Assembly: GCA_947034895.1 (NCBI GenBank)
Contig: OX344765.1
Span: forward strand, 46,443,001 to 46,507,000
From: Rhytidiadelphus loreus
Lineage: Eukaryota > Streptophyta > Bryopsida > Hypnales > Hylocomiaceae
DNA: 64,000 bases
Reading direction: 5' to 3'
Positions within the stretch are counted from its first letter, which is position 1; every line of letters begins with the position of its first letter. Positions 1 to 11,843 of this stretch are shown one piece after another. Under the pieces are notes generated by a model, which saw only the letters and a program-made list of their open reading frames with translations, did not search any database and had not been told where the DNA came from. The translations under genes were made by a program, and so were the position numbers.

Positions 1-1080
1 TAAAACCACTCTGATGTGTTTCCAAAGTTCACATTAAAACATTTCTAGTAAACATTGTCGAATTTTACCCCTAAAGAAATAGATCCATTGAAAAGTAGTC
101 AAACATCATGTCTAAGCTAAATTTTTCCTTTTAAATTGTGCTCAAATATCAATTATATATTTTTATTACATGACACTATGAACTGTCAATCATTTTGAAA
201 ATTTTCATTTTGTTTCATGAAAAAATTTCATAGTTATAATTTTTGTGACTAGAAGTGAAAATAAATTTGTAAATATAGTGAAACAATCCAATTAATTTGA
301 AATTATTTCAAAAGGTACAAGTACCAATGAAGACTAGTATGAAAAATTCTCAATTAGTTTTATACACCCAAAACACCCCTAGCAATGACCTAGAAGTCAA
401 ATTTCACCATCAAGCTAAATTTTTCCTATTATATAATTGATATATAGAATATTGATATTTTCATGTGTAAAAAAGTGAATTTTCTATTGACACTAATTTT
501 TTTTAATAAATTTTGATAGAAAAATCAAATAATTGTAATTTTCTAAAATAAAAGGTGGAAAATAAAATTATATCAAATATTATATATATATTCTTAGATT
601 TTTACCATAAATGAAGGTAAGAATGAAAAACATAATTTTTTAACTAAATTTTTTTTAAACATTTTAAAAGAAAAGAAAAATCGAATGAAAAACACATAAT
701 ATGGTGTCCTTAGATGGATTTTAATTTGACACTTGGACTCTTGGAGCATTGCAATTGCTATAATTCTTTGAATTTTTCAGTTTTTTCAAAAATTTAAAAT
801 GGGATTGAACTAAAACTTGTCAAGCTTCATTTTCTTAATTTAAAACACATACCAATAACTAATATTTTGAAAATTACAATCAAGGTTGACCAAGGCGCAC
901 CCACTTTTGGGCTGGAATGCTCAGACGCTAAAGGGTTAATGAACAGCGTTTTGGAGCATGTTTGCTGGCCAAATCGTGGCAAGTTTGCTGGTGCATGTTC
1001 AGTGAAAAGCATATTCACTGAATAAAATTGCTCAAGCATGCATCAAAACTAGGGATGTACAGCTAAAAATTGTTGCTAAA
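1..1080. other. AT-rich intergenic DNA, no gene seen
   Basis: Very A+T-rich sequence with many short homopolymer runs. No frame shows protein-like composition, and no clean terminal inverted repeats were found. Confidence 0.6.
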
Positions 1081-2660
1081 ACCCTTTTTCAAATGCTAGT
1101 ACGTGATGGCATGAAGTTGATCATTCTTACCTCAACCGCGGGCACCGGATCAGTGACGGGAATGCCTTCCATTTGCTCTGATAATATAAGTGCCTCCGCA
1201 AGAATATGCAATAAAATGAAGACGCTAGCTAGCTCCACAACTCCGTGCACAAGCCGGCCTCCGACCAGCAGCTGATCGAAGCAGAAAAGCGAAGAATCAA
1301 CACGACACAGCGTTCGCTAGTCGAAAAGATCTGCCGCCCTAGCTCACGAACAACACGAACTCGGTCTGCTAACTCTGCTTGAAATAAGCAAACGAAGGAT
1401 CGATATGCATGGATATACGCAACCCAGCTCGTGTCAATCGATTCAACAAGCTTTACTTCAACAAGCTCACGCACATCGACAACACCTTCAGGCCCGCGTC
1501 GCTTCAAAATCAGTCTCTGCGTCACGTACTCTCGCTCCTCCCTTCAGCGATCTCAAGTAGACCAGGTCAAGAATTGAGTGGGCTGCCAACTGATGAGAAG
1601 CATCGATGTGATGATGCAAATGGAGTTGTCAGGCAATCAAACTAGGCTGCGAGAATTCAACAAAGAGAGGATCGATTGCAGCGCAAAACTTATTGGTACT
1701 GGATCAACTGTACAGTGCAGTTCAGCATTAATAACGGGTTCATAATCTCAATGCAGGAGAGTTTTGCCATCGTCAATTGCTTAAGGAGAGGCAGATTCAA
1801 ACTGATAATGCTCACTGTTTGCTTGTGCAAATTTTCAACAGGGAGGGTATGAAGCAGAAATTTCATTGGTATGTCAGTGAGAGAAATCTGAGAGAACTCT
1901 CTACTACTACCAACCAGTATCATGGCAGAACTACCCATAGTCTAAATGTAGGAGAGTTTTGCCACAATGGCATGTTTTGATTGGTCAAGCAATCAAAGAA
2001 GTCAAACAGCTCAACTTTCCTACATTCATTTGAGATTATACATGTCCAGTAACAATTACAGGTCAGTACCCACCTCATTAATTCCCAATGGCTCGATAGG
2101 TAGGTCCTCACCAGCAATTATTTTTGATAACTTGACCTCCTTTGCAAGTACCTACTGTAGTGCATTAATAAAAAAGGAGTGCAAAAGTATAGTACTGCTA
2201 GTTGGAATCAGTGAAGCTTGTCCAGTTGCAATGTGTCCTTACTGCACGATCATGCTAACGTGCGATGAACAGGATTTGACAGTCCAGAAATCGTGGATCA
2301 GGGTTGACACATTCTGTACTGCGATCCGTATACCCATGTTTATTGATATTGCAAAAACAAGTCCGATAGTCACTACGAGTTGGACTAATAGTTTGTCTTG
2401 TTGTACCAGTTTTGAATCAATGACTGTATTTGGATTTGACTGTCCTGGCGGGTCCTTGCTGCCTTGCAGCCATTCGAAGGCCGGAGAACGATTGTCTTGG
2501 TAACCAAGCAACACAGATTCCGCGGAAAACCTACAGTCTAGGGTTATTCTTGTTAGTACAAGGGTACAGACAGTTCGTTCGTGTTAAAAAAAAGCTATGG
2601 GCTTGGGGTTACAGACAGACAGTGAGTCCTCCTGCAAGAAAAACGTGAAGCAGTTGTTTC
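1081..2660. other. GC-richer patch, unidentified; possible untranslated or decayed gene
   Basis: Base composition rises clearly relative to the flanks, most of all at 1180-1560. Open frames occur on both strands (98 codons on the minus strand at 1229-1525, 178 codons on the plus strand at 1967-2503). None resembles a family I know and none links to neighbours through convincing splice sites. A short phrase, ggagagttttgcca, occurs twice (near 1756 and 1951). It could be a lineage-specific transcript, a promoter/leader of a gene I cannot see, or an old mobile-element fragment. I give no function. Confidence 0.3.
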
Positions 2661-4573
2661 TTTGATATCTGGAAGCGTTCCTGACTCACCCAAAAGTCCC
2701 AAATCTTCAGAGCGATGGCGAGATGCATTAAGCTTACAGAATCAGGGCTTCTTTTGTTTTTGACTTTCTAGTGCCAGATTGCACCAGAAAAAAGAATTCG
2801 GCTAAAAAATGGTAAAAAAAATCGTGAAGTTTTTTGCCATAAAACTTCAAATTTAAAAAAAAAATCTTGGTTGAAATTGTCAGATTGCGGATGAAAATAG
2901 AATTAGAGACATGTGATATGTACAAATGTGATATTTTCTATCCTAAATGTAGATGAATGCTGAAATTTGGAGCACCACAGTAACATTTTGTATCGCCACT
3001 TTGGCACTTCACAAAAAATGAAAAAAAAAGTGACCTATACAGAATCATTCAGGAAAGATGAAGTCTGCGGTAACTTAATTATCTGGATACTTACACTATT
3101 GTTTCAAGTCCTCTCCATTATATCGAGCAAATGAATGGACCAAATAAGATGAATGAATTTTACTATTACTCAGAAATTTCTGTCCTGAATATTACACATT
3201 TCAATACAGTAATACTGAATTTTTGCTGTAAGCAATCAAGTTCCTACCTTATTTCAAATTATCCCATACCTTTTGAGGATTGATGAAGAACAATAGACTT
3301 CACTATAAGGACCTCTCCAGTTGTAATTTTGATGAAGTACCTCCCTCCATTTCAATGAAGTACCTCAATGAAGTACCTCCCTCCATTACACCATATATGA
3401 TTATGTAGAATATTTTGTGGTGTGTTATACATGACTTAAAATTTATAAAATTTTAAACATTAAAAATTCAATTGTTGAAGCCATTAATTTTGAAGAAAAT
3501 TTGACTCACTTTTTTGAATTATTTTCTAACTATAAGCTACACTATAATTGTGACAATAGCTGTTAAGAGTCCACCAATGTTTGTGCGTCCTTTCATTCGT
3601 TTTGCACTAGGTCTTTAATAGCCTTTTAACCTTTAAGTGCTCCGACGTCCATATTTTGGATGATGAACAGAGGGCTTGTAAGCGCTATTTCATCCAACTA
3701 CCTTCTCATTCATCCAATGTAACACTTGAATCTTGAAAAGACAACCTTCTTTTAAACCCAATTTCATGAAATGTTGGTAAATGGTATTAATGTACAAAGT
3801 TTTAAGCAAAAATGTGTCAAAATTTGAAAAAGTATTGAGGTGTTAAGTGGTTAAACTTTGTCACTTCATCTTTGATTCATTAGGCTATAACTATTTGAAG
3901 TCCTCCACTATAGATTAGATCTTTTTTTACAATATCATGAATTTATAATTAGTTCCATACGCGTTTTCAAAGAAGAAAATTAGGAATTTTTTTAATTTTG
4001 AAAACTAAAATATGTAAATTAATGGATTACATACACATATGCAACAAATCTACAAAGTTTTGATGATCAAACTACAATTTTTAAGAAAGCCCTTGTTTGT
4101 CATACTAGCATCTAGTACTTAAAATACACTGATTCCAAAAGTCTTGAAAACTTCACCCTTTCTTGGGTCAGTACTTTGCTAGTGAAAGTTGTTTTTTGAA
4201 AATTATTACCCTACACTCTCGACTCCACTCTTCAACATTAAAAATTGATTTGCTGTAAAGCCTGCACACAAATTCTTCCTGAGACTGCATGCTCACAATA
4301 ATTAATCCCAAGCACAGGAAGAACAGCAGGGCGTCACCCCGGGGTATTTTATTTCAACATGCATCTTTTACCCCCCCAAACTTTCTGTTTTAAAAAAACG
4401 CATGGATCCTTGACCTTTCGGGATCAATATGTATGGTTGTGCAGCAATTGGGAAAGATAACAGCACCTAAAATCCTCTGACTAATAAGCATTAATTTGAG
4501 CATGTTTCCTATTACTAAATTGTCTAAAAATTTGAAGAGGAATTGAGAGATCGTACACACATTTGCAAGCTAA
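2661..4573. other. AT-rich intergenic DNA with a small tandem duplication
   Basis: No coding potential was seen. Around 3325-3385 the phrase tgaagtacctccctccatt is repeated directly, a local tandem duplication. A segment near 3650-3690 (ttttggatgatgaacagagg) resembles one near 16205-16235, so both may belong to an old dispersed repeat. Confidence 0.5.
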
Positions 4574-4574
4574 A

Positions 4575-4837
4575 GAGCATCCCCACCAGGGAGTTCTCTT
4601 TCCCTAAACTCGGGACCTCAATCCAGTCAACCTTGACTTTATAGGGATGAGACTTCATGTGTTCTCTATATGAGCTTGAATATAGAGAATTGGGCCCAAC
4701 TTTTACCGAGTTCTCTATGAACTTGGGGTGGAGATCTTGTTTCGAGACTGGTGCACACAAGCTTCTGTATCCCCATCCCCATCTGAGGTCCTCTCCCTAA
4801 ATTTTTAGGGATACAGAACAAATTGGTGGGGATGCTC
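4575..4837. mobile_element. MITE with GAGCATCCCCACCA ends, TAA-flanked
   Basis: The left end reads GAGCATCCCCACCA and the right end is its reverse complement, TGGTGGGGATGCTC. A second inverted block lies just inside (TTCCCTAAA against TTTAGGG). TAA stands one base before the left end (4571-4573) and directly after the right end (4838-4840). Length is about 263 bp with no transposase. The 3-bp TAA flank would fit a PIF/Harbinger-type element; the one-base offset leaves the superfamily open. Confidence 0.7.
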
Positions 4838-5261
4838 TAACATCGCAGTGAAGTTGCTGGACACTCTTGATCGCCACCATGTTGTCGAAGTTCCACTGTC
4901 TGTTGATCGATTCCAGACCCCACAGTGCATCCGGGACTCCACAATAGCTGTACAGTACAGTAACTAAGGTCTAGTTCATTTACAAACTGCCAATTTGAAC
5001 CATTCCAATTTTTATTGCATAGTGTAGAAAAAAAAAATGGAATTTTTTGCCTTGCATAATCATCACTCAATTCGTATGCAATCCCAATCAAGCATACCAA
5101 ATTCCGGTTTCAAAAAAGCAAAATTCCATTTGGGTGAATTTTTAAAGTCAATTTTCATGATTTTACACACGATTTTATTGAATACAATTGCTGATGAATT
5201 TAAAAAAAATTTTAATTGCATAGGTATGGAGGGAATAAACATAATTATGCACATCTTTACC

Positions 5262-5852
5262 TTAACCCCTAAAGTCCCATTGTCCCTACAGGGGACAAAA
5301 TGGATTTTGGGCAGGCTCTTATGATCTCAATTTTGACTGAAACTTTTTGAAACTTTCTCATAAGATAGATAAACTTATGAGCTTTTCAAGAATATAATTT
5401 TTATTCCAATTGATGCCCGGGAGTAAAAGTTATGCTACAATAACCTCAAAATGAGGGAGACGGGCAGCAAAAAAAATCCACAAAAAATTGAAATAAAAAT
5501 TTTAATATTTTTTTTCTTGTAGATTATATTTTCTTCTAAATGGGAAGCTTTGATTCATTCCATTTGGATTAGTGATGTGAAAGTTATGGAGTTTCTTGTT
5601 TTGCGAGCAATCATAGCAACTTCTTGAAAGAAATTTTTTTCTTCCACTTTGAAGTTTGAATGCTAATATCTTTCAATCTATACGGTCAAACATCACAAAA
5701 AATTTATCACGTGATTTAAGACAAGTGTAGAACAAGATCCTACGGTTAGATTCTAAAAATATTTAAAATATTTATTTCATAGGTGAATGTAGCAAAAGTG
5801 GTAGTTTTAAGTGGTTTTGGCAGAAAAATGGCCTTGGGACTTTAGGGGTTAA
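5262..5852. mobile_element. TTAA-flanked non-autonomous element, copy 1 (piggyBac-like MITE)
   Basis: The element is bounded by TTAA on both sides. Its termini are perfect inverted repeats, CCCCTAAAGTCCCA at the left and TGGGACTTTAGGGG at the right. The interior is AT-rich with no transposase. A second copy in opposite orientation lies at 11844-12427 and matches along its whole length. TTAA target duplication plus CCCT-like ends is the hallmark of the piggyBac superfamily; that assignment is inferred because no transposase is present. Confidence 0.72.
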
Positions 5853-5885
5853 CAAGCATCTCCAAAAAAGTTTTATAATTCCCTC

Positions 5886-6105
5886 TAGGACGAGTTCAAT
5901 GTGAGGTGTCGTATGACCAAACTTTGTGAAATAGATATCTTAAGTTTATATTTTAACTACATTTTGGTATTTGACCCTCACACAGTAATTGATTTTGTAC
6001 ATTTGAGCATAATGGTACAATTACTTTTCCAAAATCTAATTAAAATATATAGATACCTATTTCACAAAGTTTGGTCATATGACGCCTCACATTGAACTCT
6101 TCCTA
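5886..6105. mobile_element. Short palindromic MITE with about 50-bp inverted ends
   Basis: Both ends begin TAGGA(C/A)GAGTTCAATG, read inward. The inverted repeat continues through GACCAAACTTTGTGAAATAG for roughly 50 bp per side with only a few mismatches. Total length is about 220 bp and the middle is AT-rich and non-coding. It sits 33 bp to the right of the TTAA-flanked element and inside the larger foldback at 4969-6428, so it is a separate insertion. Superfamily is undetermined; no clear target duplication was found. Confidence 0.7.
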
Positions 6106-6428
6106 AAGTATAATTTTTTGTTACTTAATGGGATGTTTTTTAGTATGAAAGATGTGTGTATGGATGTTCCTTACATAATTGTGCAATCAATTTAATAAAA
6201 TTCATCACCCACTGTTTTCAACAAAATATTATGTAAAACCATGAAATTTGACTTCACAAATTCACCAAAAATGGAATTTTGCTTTTTTGAAACTGAAATT
6301 TGGTATGCTTGATTGGGATTGTGTAAAGATGCAATGATAATCATGCTTACCAAAATATACCAATTATACTACACATTGTACAAAAAAATTTGAATGCCTC
6401 AAATCGACAGTTTGTAAATGAACTAGAC

Positions 6429-8300
6429 TTTATTGTACATATTCACCTTGTAGAAATATGAAGTGTCACAAGAAAATCTTAAGGAATCACAACTTGAAAC
6501 ACAAAGCAAAGTTGATAGACTATTTGCACACAAGAAATCAATGTAGAGGTGAACAACTAGCATTGTAGCCTTTCATTAATTTGTTCAAGTGAACACAATC
6601 AAATTGTCCAAATACTAATTCATAAAAGTTGGTTTATGTCAGAAAATCCTACAAATTGTTTACGTTTGTCTAAATTTCAGGTTCATACTACGTGAATTTG
6701 ATGTCCCAGATATCAACGAAAACCACTTGTGCATCTCACTAGGCATCTCATTTGGATAATTGGATAATTCCCAATTTCATTGCAATTGCCTCACGGACTT
6801 GATGTTGCTAACATTATCTTGTGGTCATAGGATTTATAGAGTGATTTAGAGCTCCAAAATTGTGACTCATTTACATGCTCAGAGCTCTAAAAACAAAGAC
6901 ATGCAATAAGTTTGCCAAGCTAGACAGGTTCTGTGAGGGTGTCCAATTCATGAAAATTTTCTATTTCAACGAATTTGACATTCTAACTTAAATTTAAGTC
7001 CTCTAAAGAGATTCTTGAATTATGATTGTCTCAGCATGTGATTTAAAAAAATAAGCTCAAAATCCTAAACACTATATTTTTGTATCCAATGTTTGCATCA
7101 GTTAAAAATTTGAGCTCAAAGGGGTGCATTTAGTTTGTAATGGTTATTAATTGCACTTACCAACTTGAATCTTTGAGTTAAACTTAAAGAATACCTCTAT
7201 TCATTTCTAAAGTTCATTGAGGAGAGCATCAATAATTGGCAACAAGGTCGCTTCTAATCAAGCACAACAAAAGTTGAAAAAAATGCAATGTGTACACAAA
7301 ATGGTAGACTTTATAGAATTACACATGTTAGATGATTGTTTCCAATGGCTTACACATAGTACATGTTAGCACACTCAAGGTTACTTTGACATCAAAGCCA
7401 TCCAACTCTTGAATATGTTTCCTCCTACTCATATAGAATTAAACAAAAATTATTTTAGTTGTCAATATCGGCAAATGCATTACAAACTCCGATAAATGTG
7501 TTAATTGGACCTTTTTCAACTTTGCCAATGCATAGAAATCTATCCTTAAGGAATATTTCTATGTACAAAATTTGCATATTTGTTTCATGACTCTTTGGTT
7601 GAGCTCCATTGGAATTATTGCGTTAGCATTAAGAAATATGTTGTATGGGATATACTTTGCAAAAAAGTCAAAAGGAAATTTCCTTGGAAGTGATTACAAT
7701 ATTTGTAGGATGAAAATCAAAATTGTTGACTAGCAAAATTGCAAAAGTATAGGGAGAATCTCTTGAAAAGAAACTTCTTAATTTCCCAAAAACTATTTGC
7801 ATTATTAATCCTAAACTTTTTAGTTACTTTTCGTTTGACAATAAAACAAAGCTGTTCCTAAAATGTTGTAATTTCTCCCTGTTCATATGAAAATCAAAAC
7901 ATCATAAAACTCTACAAAGACAATTCGAACTCCAATAGGGTTGCCGACCCATTTTCAACCACTTATTAATAAGCAATCAAGCATATCTCAAGCACGGGTA
8001 TGTTGGGTGAACAAATTTCTTTGAGTACAAAAATAGATTTAAGAAGGATTCTATAATTTCTCATAATTTTATTTCCCAAAAAAAATTACTATAAATTTTC
8101 TAGATGAAACCAATCATAATGTGCCACAATTACACCACAATTGCACCATTACTACTCATTTACTCATCTTTACTTGCATGGAAATAGAGCACCCTACATT
8201 CCCCAAATGGGAGTGATTAGGAATGGGTCGGCTACTCTAAACTCACTATTAGAGAACCGAAGATATCAAACGAAGGTGATATAAACGAGGTGATACTTAC
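6429..8300. other. AT-rich intergenic DNA, nothing recognised
   Basis: No open frame of useful length, no clean inverted ends and no RNA gene was recognised. Confidence 0.6.
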
Positions 8301-9131
8301 AAATTCCATTGGTTGACAAAAGCCCTGTACAACTGTCGTCGTCTCCAAGTGGCTATGGCGGTGACAGATGGAGCCGCTATCCACTGGTGGTCGCCAATTC
8401 TCCCAGAAAATCTGGTCCGTCTGCGGCGTGCTCGACTCCCTCACGATCAACACAATGGCTCGTGGCTACCAACCAAGTGGCGCCACTTTTCATCGCAAAT
8501 TTTGCGACATGCTTTGGGCGTGCAACGGCGGAGCAGAGCGTGAGCTGAGAACTTACGACAACGCCTGCGGAGAACGGACCGGGATTGCGGAATTTAGAAT
8601 CAGAACGAAAAAGAAACAAGAATTGCGTGTTTTCACCAAGCTTACGGTGCTGAAAGACCGCGTCCGCTTCGAATGATTGACTTTGGGAATGTCTTCACCG
8701 CGTGCGCAATATCGCAGAGATAGAGGAATTGCATGCGCAGGTTTGAATTGGCGAGTGATGATCGAGGATACTTTGATGAGCTTCGTTAGCAGGCCAGGAA
8801 CTGTCTGATTAGGGTAAAGATTGTATCTGATATATGTTTGTGGAAACCCTAATTTCACGGAAATTTTTCAATGGAAGCTTGCTTTAGATATGATAGAAGT
8901 TTAATGTCCTGTCGACGCATACAATTCTCGTAGGCACGATTTGGACATTTCCGCACCCGGAGCTGCGAGAATTGCACTCTATGAAATTTAAGTCGTTCTG
9001 CGGCAGGGAACGATGCAAGAAGTTCGATAAATTTCAGGCAGGGCAAGGACCTGCGATTGAATTTATTTTAAAAGAGTGTTTATTGCAAGTATATTAGGTA
9101 GGGAAGCCTGGTGCGATCCAAGGTTTCGGCC
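8301..9131 (+). promoter_or_regulatory. Upstream/leader region of the TMEM65-like gene, with a telo-box
   Basis: The sequence is GC-richer than the intergenic DNA to its left, with overlapping open frames on both strands (8313-8676 and 8377-8858) that look like composition effects and match no family I know. AAACCCTAA, the plant telo-box, lies at 8844-8852. The region probably holds the promoter and 5' untranslated exon(s) of the gene starting at 9132. A separate small gene at 8368-8676 cannot be excluded. Confidence 0.4.
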
Positions 9132-11465
9132 ATGGCGTTGAGCTTCAGCATCGTATTTTGGCCATTAGGAAGGTTGTCGCCATCTGGTAGATTCAATGTG
9201 CAGAAATGTGTGCACGGGTGTGAGGCTCCAAGGCTGAGCATCGTGTGCCATAGTCGGGGGAAGGGAGGAGGTGAACCTGAAAGGGCGAAACTGAACATTG
9301 TTACCCGGCGAATGCGATTGTTGCTGGAAAGTGAGGGTCTGTTGGCAAATGAAGCAGCCTTTTCTTTAGTTAACTCTATGAGCACTGAAGGTCGGACTGT
9401 GCTTATTTCTGCGCTGTTTCCAGGTAAGCTGTCCATCTCAGAATTAATGGAATTTTTTTATCAGATTATCAGATTGAAGAAAATTTTAGGTCAAATAACT
9501 GAGTGGATCCATGTAGTGCTTGCTACTTTTGCCTCTTGGTTCTGTACACTCGTTTAAGTCGATTTACTGTAGATGTGAAAATGCTCCATGCTGAGATTTG
9601 AAGCCGGATATGCAGAACTTTGACCCTCAGTCTTTTTGTGCAGCTACACAGCAAGCAGTGGATTTCTTCGAGCAGGCGGATGCAAATTCAGATGGGATGG
9701 TGGACGCGGCCGAGTTTGCTTGTTTTGTTGAAGCGCAAGCTTATTTCTTTGAAGATTCAAATAGGCCATTGACAACTAAACAACTCTATCATTTGGGGTC
9801 CCGTGCTGCCATTGGTAAGCTGATCTTATTATTTGAGTTAGTAGGATGAGTAGACCTAAAACGAACGTCATGCTTGTAATCAACACTATTACCTCTTTCA
9901 TATTCTTAGAAGTCTTAAATGTTTGTTTTTACATGTCATAAATTCAAGTCCAAGTTGAGGCAACCGTATCACTCTCTCATTTAGCATTACTTATGTTCAA
10001 TAACTCTCTTGAGCTTCCTGACTCTCGAAGGTTATCTAGTCCTTCATCTCATACTGTATCCTTAACGAAACAAGTACTGAATATTCGTGAAACATCATCC
10101 TCAGCACAAAACATTTAGCTGTCTCAGCAGTTCACTCCCGGCGTGTGTACTCATACATCCAAATTTCTAGGAATTTCTACTGTGTAGGAAGGCATTGTTT
10201 CAATTACAATTTTATTGGAGTGGTTCCTTGAAGCAGCGGTGTAATGAAGATTGTTTTTGTATCTGCTATTTATCTGGTTATTACTGAAGAGATTGAATTC
10301 CATACTTCGGATGCTTAATTGCAGGAATGGTCGGCTTTGGATTCACAGGTATTCTACTGTCTGAATCTTGTCAAAATGATTTTCCCCTCGTTTTTAATTT
10401 TCTTTCCAAGATCTAAGCAATCCATTTGAGAATTGATTCATCTTAGCCTGCTTCGGCATACTTTAAATATTGTTCTTCATGTGACTTTGAGCAGACAATG
10501 CGATCATGATTCTTGCTGGAGATGTGATTCAAAACACCATTGGACTAACGCTTGGCCTTTCTACACTCATGGTATAATGTTTCTGTTAAACCAAGTTGAT
10601 CTTGATTTTAACATTTTTATCAGAGATTTGAGTTTCGACAAAAACTGGCAGAAATTTTCTAGAGCCTCGTGGCACTTGGACATTATGTTATTCATAAAGG
10701 ATTTAATGCATCATGATGGAGATCAAATTTTGAACGACATGCGTTCAGTGTCTGAGGGTCATGCTTGTCCAAATGCAACTGGACTAATTCTGTGTTGGCA
10801 TTGTGATAGTCTGCAGGCCTTGGAAACGCAATTGCAGACTTGATAGGAACAGCATTTCGGGGTTACATAGAACGCATAAGTGGCAAATTTATGCCAGAAG
10901 TGAAAATTACTGCTCGCCAGCTTGAATCTAGGGAGGCATGGTGGGCTGAAACTGTGGGCGCATCTGCAGGTCCTTCCTCTTGTTGTTTTTGTTCTTTGTT
11001 TGAATGTGAATCTTTTCACAAACATACGGTAGGACTTTGATTCTCCTCATTCGATTTAAATTGTAAAGTACATTTTCTGATTGTTTTTCTTTACATGCAG
11101 GTGTCACTTTGGGTTGCTTACTGGGATTAGCTCCATTACTATTTCTCCACCAGAAATCAGAAGCTGCAGAAACTGCCACTTCTGTGATTGTTTCTGCAGG
11201 AAAGGGTGTGAGCGGCATTCCTTCACAAACTCAGGAGACGGTTGTACTTAGTTCACAATCAAGTGGTGTTGGAAGCAATGGAGGGACTGCTTTTGCTACC
11301 ATAACTACAGTTGGAGCTCCTGGTAAACATCACTGCCATGGTCCGGCACACACTGTTGGAGGTTCGGTGTTCATTTTGATGGTGACAACTGCAATGGCTG
11401 TGAAGCGATTTCAGGAATTTATGAGGACACGGAGCAATAGAACTGCACTCTCAAGACCTACTTGA
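9132..11465 (+). CDS. EF-hand / TMEM65-like membrane protein, probably organellar
   Basis: Six exons: 9132-9423, 9596-9814, 10325-10348, 10495-10571, 10810-10969 and 11101-11465, encoding 378 aa. Residues 1 to about 60 are basic and serine-rich with few acidic residues, like an organelle presequence. A canonical EF-hand loop lies at 126-137 (D-A-N-S-D-G-M-V-D-A-A-E). The glycine-rich hydrophobic region GMVGFGFTDNAIMI, then TIGLTLGLSTLM and AGLGNAIADLIG, is the TMEM65 core; animal TMEM65 is a mitochondrial inner-membrane protein linked to ion homeostasis. A further hydrophobic segment, LGCLLGLAPLLFL, begins the last exon. EF-hand plus TMEM65 suggests calcium-linked membrane function (inference). 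Exon 3 is only 24 nt, and the acceptors of exons 2 (GAG) and 5 (TAG) were chosen because only they keep the frame. The start is the first ATG in frame; an extra upstream coding exon is possible. Confidence 0.85.
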
Positions 11466-11843
11466 ACTCCAAAATCGTTTTTGGTTTCTTTATAGAGCAA
11501 TTGTTGACAATTTTTGAAGGAAATTTGTTGTAATGGATTTGAATTGCAAGATTCTTAAATTCAAATAGTTCTTGAATCTCTCGAATTATGGTTTTTCGTT
11601 CTTGCATGGTCACTTTCTTTACTTAGAAAGCAATGTATTTACTCAACCTTACTTCATTCCAATATAATGTAAATACAAGTTTGTCTGGAAAATTAACTTT
11701 GCTAAAATTGTTGATGAACTAATGGAAGGATCAATAAAAATTTGGATATTCATGCCATTTGAAGGTTGTTTAAAGGTTGACTGACTAGTGGAAGGACTGA
11801 AGGGATTTTGGATAGACGAAAGAAATTGTCAAAAACTTCTTAA

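Larger units (their letters stand above)
4969..6428. mobile_element. Foldback element with about 300-bp arms, interrupted by two nested MITEs
   Basis: The segment 4969-5261 is repeated in inverted orientation at about 6106-6428. The ends share GTCTAGTTCATTTACAAACT, and inner landmarks such as ttggtatgcttgattggga recur in inverse. The space between the arms is filled almost entirely by two other inverted-repeat elements (5262-5852 and 5886-6105). The simplest reading is an original foldback of about 0.6 kb that later received two insertions near its centre. No coding sequence and no clear target duplication were found. Confidence 0.75.

Noticed and set aside
1229..1525. 98-codon minus-strand frame as a gene
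   Set aside because: No recognisable domain, no linked exons and an overlapping plus-strand frame; kept only as part of an unidentified region.
3627..3865. Possible TTAA-flanked element (TTAACCTTTAAGTG... to ...GTGGTTAA)
   Set aside because: The inward-read ends agree at only about half the positions, no better than expected for this AT-rich context.
8313..8858. Overlapping frames on both strands upstream of the TMEM65-like gene
   Set aside because: None carries recognisable features; the position and telo-box fit a promoter/leader better.
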